64,000 nucleotides of DNA. It comes from Danio rerio. Taxonomy: Eukaryota > Chordata > Actinopteri > Cypriniformes > Danionidae. Location: positions 66,415,001-66,479,000 of the forward strand of contig NC_133178.1 in the NCBI RefSeq assembly GCF_049306965.1, in the 5' to 3' direction. Numbering within the stretch: position 1 is the stretch's first letter; every line of letters begins with the position of its first letter. A model generated the notes under the pieces. That model had not been told where the DNA came from, did not search any database, and saw only the letters and a program-made list of their open reading frames with translations. Of this stretch, positions 55,621 to 64,000 are shown in pieces. The position numbers and the translations under genes were made by a program.

Positions 55621-56751
55621 AATGTTGTCTATAAATAAACTGACTTGGCTAAATTAGATGACATTCAGCTCATCGTGGTTACTGGTGACAGTCAGCGCTT
55701 GATGGGAATTCTATTAACAATCTAATTTAACTGAAACGTGCAACAAAACACACCTGGAGAAACGTATTTTACGTATTTCCAATGAGCCTGGAGTGGAATA
55801 AATATTGACGCACATCTCACATCTTGTGAAATTCGCCATCCAAACGCCTCAATACTTCCCATTACGTATTCTAACACAGTTCAATAATGCACACTCTAAG
55901 AAAACTCCCATAGGTCATCAGGACATTGTGTTATTTCCCATATCAAAAGGACCTGAAGGCAGCATGACAGAGCAAAATGCACATTTTTGTTCCTCTATAG
56001 GTACATTTCTGACACAGAATAGCAGTAGAATACATTCAAACGAAAGAAAGGTGTGTTAGACATTGTTCCAGTGCATTTCATCAGTAGAGCAGAGAAGCTC
56101 TTGTAGCCCAGATACAAACACGTGTCGACAAGGGAAACGCACTAATGCATTATTAGTGTGTGTATTGTGAAAGAGCACCGCACCACAGTGAATTCACACA
56201 CTTTGATCTGGCCTTTTGTGCACAACAAGCTGAAAGATGAAATGAAAACATCCGTGTAACACAGCGAGAGGTGCATTTAAACCGTGACCACACGGAGAGA
56301 CGATGCCGACGGGCACATTTACATAAAGTGTCCTGTATATATATTGCACTGCTCTACTTTAACACAAATATACGGTTTTGAAGAAGTCGTCGTCTAAATA
56401 GATCAAGCACAAATAAAAGCAGTGAAGGTGAATCTCATGAAAACGTCTCCAGATCAAAGGAGATTTTATTTATGCTTTGTGACATTATTTTATGATTATA
56501 AGCCTATTTCTCATCTGCAGTGTTTTGCTGTAATACTGTTTTAAACAGAAGAGAATCACTGTGAAATTATTTTAACCTTTGTGTGTCCTTGTGTGATTGT
56601 TGTCTTTAAAGTTTGTTTTGTTTGCACAAACAGTACACATTTAGACAAAAAAGTTAAGAATATTTCACTATATTTTCATCATTTTCTTTCAGAGGTCTGC
56701 TTTACACTGCGTACAAAAATAGTCACATCTAAAACCCATTAAACCATAATA
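55621..56751. other. Unique-looking spacer
   Basis: No repeat or exon recognised. Confidence 0.4.
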
Positions 56752-57120
56752 TTCATTCATTCATTCATTCATTCATTTTCTTGTCGGCTTAGTCCCTTTA
56801 TTAATCCAGGGTCACCACAGCGGAGTGAACCGCCAACTTATGCAGCAAGTTTTTATGCAGTGGATGCCCTTCCAGCTGCAACCCATCTCTGGGAAACATC
56901 CACACACACATTCTCACACTACGGACAATTTAGCCTACTCAATTCACCTGTACCGCATGTGTTTGGACTGTGGGGGAAACCGGAGTACCCAGAGGAAACC
57001 CACGCGAACGCAGGGAGAACATGCAAACTCCACACAGAAATGCCAACTGAGCCGAGGCTCGAAACAGCGACCTTCTTGCTGTGAGGCGACAGCACTACCT
57101 ACTGCGCCACTGCTTCGCCC
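56752..57120 (-). mobile_element. DANA SINE, full length, minus strand
   Basis: The tail (ATTC)n lies at 56753-56776, then TTCTTGTCGGCTTAGTCCC through GTTCTCCCTGCG (minus) to the head ACTGCGCCACTGCTTCGCC near 57118. This is the best-preserved copy in the window. Confidence 0.95.
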
Positions 57121-57134
57121 CATAATATTTATGC

Positions 57135-58325
57135 CCAATAATAATTGATTAAAGAAACAAATTAACAAACAAATGAACAAGCAAGCAAACAAATAAGCAA
57201 CCAAATAAACAAAGGAATGAACAAAATAAAACACAATCAATCAATAAAATAAACAAATGAACAAAACAAACAAAACAAAACAATCAAACAAACAAACAAA
57301 TTAACAACTGACAAAAAACAAACAAACAAATAAATAAGTGAACAATTCAACAAAACAATTAATCAAACAAATAAATATAAATTAACAACAAATGACAAAA
57401 AACAATAAAACAAATGAATGAACGAAAGTACAAAACAATCAATCAAACAAATAAATGAACAAATAAATAAACAAACAAATGACAAAAACAAACAAACAAT
57501 CAATCAAACAAACAAACAAATAAATGAACAAATAAATAAATGAACAAACAAATGACAAAAAAAGAACAAATAAATGCAGAGCAAATGACAAAAAACAATC
57601 AAACAAATAAATAAATGAACGAATGAACAAAAAACAATCAAATAAATAAACAAAAATAAATAAATAAACAAACAAATGAAAAAAAATCAATCACATAAAC
57701 AAACAAACAAAATAATGAACAAAACAAACAAAAACAAAACAATCAATCAGTCAAACAAATAAATGAACAAACAAATAAATGAACAAACAAAAATGACAAA
57801 AACAATCAAACAAATAAACGAATGAATACAACAAATGAATAAATGAACAAACAAATAAATGAATGAACAAATGACAAAACAAGCAAACAAATAAACAAAC
57901 CAATGAATGAATGAACAAATGAACATAAAAACAATCAAATAAATAAGCAAATAAATAAATAAATAAATGAACAAACAAATGACAAAAACAAATTAACAAT
58001 CAATCACATAAACAAACAAACAAAAAACAAAACAATCAATCAATCAGTCAAACAAATAAATGAACAAACAAAAATGACAAAAACAATCAAACAAATAAAT
58101 AAATAAGTGAATGAATAAAACAAACACCAAATCAATCAACCAAACAAATAAATAAATAAGTGAATGAATAAAACAAACACCAAATCAATCAACCAAACAA
58201 ATAAATAAATAAGTGAATGAATAAAACAAACACCAAATCAATCAACCAAACAAATAAATAAATAAATGAACAAACAAATGAAAAAAACAATGAATCAAAC
58301 AAACAAAAAAATCAATTAATAAGTA
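57135..58325. repeat. (CAAA/TAAA/TGAA/CAAT)n tract 2
   Basis: About 1.2 kb of the same tetranucleotide vocabulary as 55125-55620, starting just after the DANA head. Within it a 58-bp block beginning AAATAAATAAGTGAATGAAT repeats about three times at 58090-58260. Confidence 0.93.
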
Positions 58326-59490
58326 AACACTGTTGATAGAAGTTCACTCTTTGGCGAGTCTTTATTTCTCACTTAAAAAATGTGCCTTTATTTTAAAATA
58401 CAAATCACCGGGATCATAATTACTAAAAATGCAGAACGAATGGATTTTTAATAATTATCATCAGAAATTATGAAAACTGTGCAGAAAAATAAAAACACCA
58501 GTGGAACCTTCAAACGGATTTGTAAGGAATATAAAAAAGCAGCAAAGGCACAAATAAATACTAACCTTAACGCTTCACAATAAAAATTAAATATATATGA
58601 AGTTCTGCAATATGCTAATGAGAAGCAAAAGCAAATCTGCTTATAATAAGAGTCATGAAAATAATGTTACAATGCAAATAACAGGGCCTCATTTCAAAAG
58701 CTGATTCAATTTCTTCACTTTGTTTTCGAGGGGGAATATGACCTGCGCATGTTTTTGACAACTTTCATGAGATTCACCCTGTTTGTAGCATCAAACTGTC
58801 AGATAAATCAAACACTCCTGACGCTGCGCTTTAAACAAGCACACGCGCTGTCATCCTCATTAGCGGCCATCAATATTTCCGTTTCATCTCCAGCAAAAAA
58901 TAGTCCCATTTTATTCCAGCGCTTTGTGCAAGGGTTGATTTAAAACCCCATGACACACACACACACACATGCACACACACGCATATTTTAATAAAACGTT
59001 ATGACACACATTCCCCGTCAAGTTAATCTCATAACGCCGTGTCAAATCATTTCAAACACACCTCTCAAAATCTGACATTCATAAAGTGAATGAAATCAAA
59101 TGAGGTGAAGCGTCCCGTGAGGATTTCTGAGAGCTCAGTCCTTGGCCGCTTTGCTACGTTAAGTTTTCCGGACGTCCGCTCACGAATAACCACAATACAG
59201 AAGGTTTAAAAATCCGACAATCACAGACAAAAGCGATGATGTCTCTCATGTTTTTGCTCCTTTAATTTTGTGCATTTTCATTTTCTTTTCTCCTCGGCGG
59301 TTTGAAGGGCATCGGCCTGTACACGACATGACAAAAGCGAGAACAGCAGAAAAAATAAATCAATACAAATCTTTTACAGCAGTTCTTAAAATACCCACGA
59401 GCTCGTGAAGTTTGTGAAGGACGCGGCACAGAGAGAAGCGTATATAACATCGAAAATAAGAAAGTTTCACTTCAGACGGAGTCACAGACG
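58326..59490 (-). other. Region downstream of nptx2, possible extended 3' UTR
   Basis: Mostly non-repetitive apart from a short (CA)n tract at 58955-58980. It lies downstream of the nptx2 stop on the minus strand, so a longer 3' UTR form could extend here. I saw nothing else. Confidence 0.35.
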
Positions 59491-59720
59491 CTCTGACCTT
59501 GACTTTCCTTTATTTCATTAATTAATCGCAGTCCTTTTAGTTTCCACTCAGGCTGGAGTCTCTGCAAACGAACGTAAGAAGATCAAAATAAGCCATTGTG
59601 TGTGTGTGTGAGTGTTTGTGCGTGAGAGGAATCATGTAAACGTGTTTGTTTCGGTTTTCCCGGATCAGACCCCAGGACGTGGGTTACCTCAGATAATGCG
59701 AGCTCTTCAAAACGTGTCCT
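59491..59720 (-). other. 3' UTR of nptx2
   Basis: Directly follows the nptx2 stop codon. AATAAA on the minus strand (59509-59514) would give a short 3' UTR of about 210-230 nt. Use of this signal is inference. Confidence 0.55.
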
Positions 59721-59948
59721 TTAGGAATCAAAGAGCCGTTCTTCGCAAATCTCCAGCGCTGCTTTTGTGGCGCCGCCGAACACCTCGACGTTGGCGTCGA
59801 CCCACGGCACCACGTTGCCAGGCATGTAGGCGGAGCAGTTGGCCATAGCGGAGATGTCTATGGGACGCAGGACTCGGTCCCACATGTTGAAGTGGCTTAA
59901 CTCTCCTACGAAAGCTTGAGTGGCATCAAACCTGCCGCCTACGATGTC
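59721..59948 (-). CDS. nptx2: Neuronal pentraxin 2, last coding exon
   Basis: Neuronal pentraxins are secreted synaptic proteins that form multimers through N-terminal coiled coils and use a C-terminal pentraxin domain to cluster AMPA-type glutamate receptors. This exon encodes the last 75 residues of that domain: VGGRFDATQAFVGELSHFNM, then WDRVLRPIDI, then ANCSAYMPGNVVPWVDANVE, then VFGGATK, ending EICEERLFDS and TAA. The CEERL ending and VPWVD text fit NPTX2 better than NPTX1 (which ends near FEACRQIN) or NPTXR. A strong acceptor (TTTCTCCACAG/GACATC) sets the 5' edge in phase 0, after the usual GQEQ of the preceding exon. The rest of the gene lies to the right, beyond the window. Zebrafish has a and b copies; I cannot say which this is. 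Confidence 0.93.
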   Translation of the reverse strand, partial: DIVGGRFDATQAFVGELSHFNMWDRVLRPIDISAMANCSAYMPGNVVPWVDANVEVFGGATKAALEICEERLFDS

Positions 59949-59989
59949 CTGTGGAGAAACGACAGCACGCGTCACTGAAATAATACGCC

Positions 59990-60175
59990 ATCCAGTTTCT
60001 CAACCACGTTCCTGGAGGACCACCAACTCTGCACATTTACCATGTCTCTCTAACTAAACACACTCAGATTCATTAGCAGAGACTGAAAAAGCTGTAATGG
60101 GGGACAGACACTGGAGACATCTGAAACATGCAGTGCTGGTGCTCCTCCAGGAACTAGTATCTAGTACACAATCGA
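59990..60175. repeat. Diverged hAT-type MITE-like fragment
   Basis: CAGTTTCTCAACCACGTTCC with GGAGGACCACCAACTCTGC, and GGTGCTCCTCCAGGAACTAG on the other side, have imperfect inverted symmetry like the CAGGG...CCCTG family. Confidence 0.45.
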
Positions 60176-60185
60176 GTAGATTACC

Positions 60186-60300
60186 CAGCAGGCACTGGAT
60201 GTCAACATGACGTCAGATTGACGACCCCAGCATTGTGGGACGTTGCATTTTGTTTGTAAATGAAAATCAGGTTGACATCAGAACCCAGATTAGGTGACCT
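60186..60300. repeat. Short interspersed repeat with ACGTCA words
   Basis: CCAGCAGGCACTGGATGTCA, ACATGACGTCAGATTGACG and AATCAGGTTGACATCAG are typical of a common fish repeat. Only part is present. Confidence 0.5.
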
Positions 60301-60365
60301 ATTCAGAAAGTTTGAAGTAGTTTCAAAGTTTAAATAATTAAAGTAGTTTAAAGAAGTTTGAATCA

Positions 60366-60795
60366 GTTGCTAGGTGCTTGCTAAGATGTTGCTAGGTGGT
60401 TACTAAGATGTTTATAGGTGGTTGCTAGGATGTTCTGAGTGGTTGCTAGGTGGTTGCTATGGTTTTCTGAGTTGTTGCTAAGGCGTTGCTAGGCGGTTGC
60501 TAAGATGTTGCTAGGGTGTATTTAGTGGTTGCTAAGGTGTTGATAGGTGGTTGCTATGGTGTTCTGAGTGGTTCTTGGGTGTTGTTAGGGTGTTTTAGGT
60601 GGTTGCTAAGGTGTTCTGAGTGGTTGCTAAGGCATTGCTAGGTGGTTGCTAAGGTGTTCTGATTGGTTGATAAATGTTTGTTAAGGTGTTGCCAGGCGTT
60701 TGCTAAGGTGTTCTAGATTCTTGCTAAGGTGTTGTTGGTGGTTGCTAGGGTGTTCTAAGTGGTTGTTAGGGTGTTTTCTAGGCAGTTGCTAACAT
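60366..60795. repeat. GGTTGCTAAGGTGTT minisatellite
   Basis: Variants of TGGTTGCTAAGGTGTTCTGA with a loose period of about 20-33 bp. Confidence 0.88.
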
Positions 60796-60829
60796 AAATT
60801 GCCATGTTTTTAGCATAAATTAACATGTT

Positions 60830-61640
60830 GTTAGCATGGTTCTACTGTGAAGTAGCATGTCGCTAACATGTTTCTAGAATAATATAGCATGTTGTTAGCA
60901 TGAATTTAGTATAAATTAGCATGATGCTAGCATGTTTATAGTATGATTTAGCATGCTGTTAGTATATTTATAGTATGAATTAGTATGTTGTTAGTATGTT
61001 TATAGTATAAATTAGTATGTTGCTAACATGTTTATAGTATGAATTAGCATGTTGCTAGCATGTTTATAGTATGAATTACCATTTTTCTAGAATGTTTATA
61101 GTATGAATTAACATGTTGCTAGCATATTTATAGCATGAATTAACATGTTGCTAGCATGTTTATAGTATAAATTAGTATGTTGCTAGCATGTTTATAGTAT
61201 AAATTAGCATGCTGCTAGTATGTTTATAGTACGAATTAGCATGTTGCTAGTATGTTTATAGTATGAATTAGCTGGTTGCTAGTTTGTTTATAGTATAAAT
61301 TAGTATGTTGCTAGCATGTTTATAGTATGAATTAGCATGTTGCTAGCATGTTTATAGTATGAATTACCATTTTTCTAGAATGTTTATAGTATGAATTAAC
61401 ATGTTGCTAGCATATTTATAGCATGAATTAGCATGTTGCTACCATGTTTATAGTATAAATTAGCATGCTGCTAGTATGTTTATAGTATGAATTAGCATGT
61501 TGCTAGCATGTTTATAGTATAAATTAGCATGCTGCTAGTATATTTATAGTATGAATTAGCATGTTGCTAGTATGTTTATAGTATGAATTAGCATGTTGCT
61601 AATATGTTAACATTATGAATTAGCATGTTGCTAGTATGAT
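60830..61640. repeat. 32-bp minisatellite (AGCATGTTGCTAGCATG)
   Basis: About 25 units of AGCATGTTGCTAGCATG plus TTTATAGTATGAATT. A larger block with TACCATTTTTCTAGAATG recurs at about 61075 and 61368, showing higher-order copying. Confidence 0.93.
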
Positions 61641-62100
61641 TAGTATGTTTGTCACGATGTTTCTAGTATGGATTGGTATGTTGATAGTTTGTCCAATGTA
61701 AAGTCAATGTCAGATTTTTATAATGGAAGTCAACAGGACAGTTGCTCGGGTGCCATAAGTGGTTGCTAGGGTGTGGCTAGTAAGTTGAAAGGTCATCAGT
61801 GATTGGCAGATTGGTACTCTGAGTTAAATGTGCCCAACTCTAAGTCTGTAGGACAGTCTGGCGCAAAGTTGTGAAGTCATAAAGTTCGGTCCAATGTTAA
61901 GTCAATGGGACTTCTCCGAATTTTTCCAGTCAGTTTTCGGAAAACCACAAGTCGAGATCAGCTGGAAAAGATATAGCAACCCGAATCAGAGCAGTTTGAA
62001 GGTTTGGAGTTAGGTTGGTGGTTATAGTATGAATGGTCTAGGAGGAGATGCGTATAGAAATTAGTCTCAGAAGAAGAAGAAGAAGACAGAAGAAGAATAA
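61641..62100. repeat. Flank of the minisatellite element, GAAGAA tail
   Basis: AAAGTCAATGTCAGATTTTT, GTCAATGGGACTTCTCCG and GGTCTAGGAGGAGATGCG, then AGAAGAAGAAGAAGAAGAC. In fish such text accompanies the TTGCTAGG arrays, so 60366-62100 may be one composite repeat. Confidence 0.5.
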
Positions 62101-62106
62101 GTGGTC

Positions 62107-62406
62107 ACACTTTACAATAAGGTTCATTAGGTAATGTTAATTAATGCATTTACTAACATGAACAAACAATGAACAGCACATTTACTCTTGTATTTGTTCA
62201 TGTTAGTTAACGTTAGTTAATGAAAATACAGTAGTTCATTGTTAGTTCATGTTAACTCATGGTGCATTAACTAATATCAACAAGCATGGACTTAATTATG
62301 CATTAGTAAATGTTGAACTATGATTAATAAATGCTGTACATGTGCTGTTCATGATTAGTTCATGTTAGTAAATGCATTAACTAATGAACCTTATTGTAAA
62401 GTGTTA
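62107..62406. mobile_element. MITE with ACACTTTACAATAAGG ends, copy 2
   Basis: ACACTTTACAATAAGGTTCA at the left and TGAACCTTATTGTAAAGTGT at the right, exact inverted ends about 300 bp apart. Confidence 0.9.
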
Positions 62407-62409
62407 CAG

Positions 62410-62700
62410 AATAAGTTTATGTAGTATAACAGCATGTTGGCTTTCTCAAGCCACCTTAATAATAAATCCCTCATCACACATCACGCTTATCAGTCAATTC
62501 ATTCACTGGTGGATATATGTATAGCATTGCACGTTTTGCCCGTGAGTGTTTCGTAAATCTGTGATCCAGACCACGGCGAACTGTTCCTCTAATGCAAACT
62601 GAAGGAAACCCACAGGAGACCAGACTCAAATCCCCTTCATGGAAATGAAGCTGAACGAAGATAAACTGCAGGCTGCTGAATAATAGCACATTGAGTGCAA
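62410..62700. other. Spacer in the nptx2 intron
   Basis: A 71-codon minus-strand frame here does not resemble a pentraxin exon. Nothing else seen. Confidence 0.4.
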
Positions 62701-63555
62701 TGATACAGACATTTAAAGAAAGCTCGCAGTTTTTATTAATTACTATCCATTTAAAGACAATGCCTTCACTGACTGATCATGCACTCTAAAAAAAACCCAA
62801 GTGTTACTCTAAAACCAAACGCAGGGTTAAAACTATTGGAAAAGCAATTGGATTTGACCTAAATTGGGACGATTACGATTACTAAACTGTAACCCGAGCA
62901 TTCAGGGTGTCAGAAATGAGAGCATAGAGCAAGTTCAGAGCCTTTTCAGACTGTTTTTTGGTGCTATTGACATGAAAATGTGTTTCAGATAACGATACAG
63001 ACATTCGAATTAAACTCAGTCTTTGTTAATTTCCATTTAAAGCCAATTCCTTTACTGACAGATCCTGCTCTCTCTAAAAAAAACAAAATAAATATCACTC
63101 TAAAACCAAACGCTATTGAAAAGTAATTAAATTTGACCTAATTTGGGACGATTGTGATTATTAATCTTTAACCTTACCATTTAGGGTGTCGTGAATAAGA
63201 GCATAAAGCAAGTTTAGAGCCTTTCCGGACTGATTTTGTGTGCTATTGACATGAATATCTGTTTAAATCAATGATGCAGACATTCGAAGGAAACTCTCAG
63301 TATTTATTAATATCCATTTAAAGCCAATTCCTTCACTGACTGATCCTGGACTCTAAAAAAAACCCAAATATCACTCTTAACGCTATTGGAAAAGCAAATG
63401 GATTTGACCTAATTTGGAACGATTGTGATTATTAATCTCTAACCTTACCATTTAGGGTTATAAATACAGTCGTGAATGAGAGCATTAAGCAAGTTTAGAG
63501 CCTTTTCAGACTGTTTTTGTGACACTATTGACGTGAATATGTGTTTGAGATATAA
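62701..63555. repeat. Three tandem copies of a ~280-bp unit
   Basis: Landmarks recur in order at about 62701, 62993 and 63272: GATACAGACATT, then CCATTTAAAG, TTCACTGACTGATCCTG, ACTCTAAAAAAAACCCAA, ATTTGACCTAATTTGGGACG and GTTTAGAGCCTTTTCAGACT. Copies differ by small indels. Confidence 0.9.
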
Positions 63556-64000
63556 AAAATAAGAAAACTAAGCGAGGTTTTAAACCGCCTGCAGTGTGAA
63601 ACACCTTTTTTTTTTTTAAACTGGAGGATTTATTTTTTATTTTCTTCAGTAGTGACGGTGACAGATGATAAAAAAAACCTGAATTCCATTTGCAAGGAGA
63701 GATTAAAAAATGCCTTTAATGCATGGAGTAAATCCTGTCAATTTGCTTTAATACACAGTCTGCTGCTGTTATTTGGGTGTATATTTGCCTGTAGCTTTGG
63801 CAATAGTGTGACTATTTTCATTATCGCAGAGGAAAAGAATTTATTCAAAATAGCTGCTTTTTTTTTGAGTGTGTAGTTTAACTGGTGGAGTACGAGAGCG
63901 GTTTGCCAAGGACGCGAGCTCAATCCTTAGGGATCTGATTAAAATGCATACCTTGTTTGCGCTGCCAAAAGCAGTAAAAGAATAACTACTGAGTTTGATT
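63556..64000. other. Window edge, AT-rich
   Basis: No exon or repeat unit recognised. Confidence 0.4.

Larger units (their letters stand above)
59949..64000 (-). other. nptx2: Last intron of nptx2, partial
   Basis: From the acceptor at 59949 to the right edge I find no second pentraxin exon on the minus strand, so at least 4 kb of the last intron is here. It holds a hAT-like fragment, a GACGTCA-type repeat, two different tandem arrays and a MITE. Confidence 0.6.

Noticed and set aside
53452-57148. Several 60-110-codon frames with TCKLHTE-like text
   Set aside because: These are the familiar translations of DANA SINEs, not genes.
55355-57999. Phe/Leu/Tyr-rich frames resembling membrane proteins
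   Set aside because: They arise from the (CAAA/TAAA)n tracts read on the opposite strand.
62474-62689. Possible upstream exon of nptx2
   Set aside because: The minus-strand translation has none of the pentraxin residues expected before GQEQD, and no matching donor was found.

Overview
The window looks like teleost genomic DNA, almost certainly zebrafish (Danio rerio) or a close cyprinid. The main evidence is repeated DANA-type tRNA-derived SINEs, many copies of fish hAT, Tc1 and palindromic MITE families, long minisatellites, AT-rich spacers, and C2H2 zinc-finger genes that start with the short exon MSDPEPCR typical of the large zebrafish znf clusters. It is gene-poor and repeat-rich. No bacterial features and no CRISPR array are present.

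Layout. 0-15 kb: repeats only. These include a 893-bp P/THAP-type element with clean target-site duplications (TSDs) at 0.3-1.2 kb, a 1.6-kb 22/44-bp minisatellite at 2.0-3.6 kb, a decayed Tc1 transposase at 6.3-6.8 kb, nested palindromic MITEs at 7.6-10.6 kb, an orphan remnant of a znf first exon at 11.34 kb, and a 1147-bp DNA transposon at 13.3-14.4 kb with a long subterminal tandem array and a piece of integrase-like transposase. 15-36.4 kb: a tandem cluster of three two-exon C2H2 zinc-finger genes on the + strand (279, 526 and 366 aa). Copies 2 and 3 sit in tandem duplicated units of about 10 kb (from 20.55 kb and 30.52 kb) that also carry a GC-rich promoter-like block with two possible exons. 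Between them are nested elements, including a solo LTR inside a hAT-like element inside an older MITE. 36.4-59 kb: no gene recognised. This stretch holds a truncated LINE 3' end, a 2-kb GT-rich higher-order array, DANA SINEs, a Tc1 copy interrupted by a hAT MITE, a second minisatellite of the same family as the one at 2 kb but on the opposite strand (47.7-51.5 kb), a perfectly duplicated 260-bp exon-like block, and long (CAAA/TAAA/TGAA)n tracts. 59.7-64 kb: the last coding exon of neuronal pentraxin 2 (nptx2) on the - strand, its 3' UTR, and about 4 kb of its last intron, which holds two different tandem repeats.

The genes are not functionally linked. The znf genes are probable nuclear DNA-binding proteins expanding by tandem duplication with variable fingers. 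nptx2 encodes a secreted synaptic protein whose 5' exons lie beyond the right edge. The most informative signals are the evolutionary ones: shared and private insertions that date the znf duplications, a MITE that rewrote the C-terminus of one znf gene, an inverted pair of related minisatellites 45 kb apart, and two DNA transposons with clear TSDs that carry pieces of a THAP domain and an integrase-like domain. All product and family names come from reading the sequence; no database search was run.
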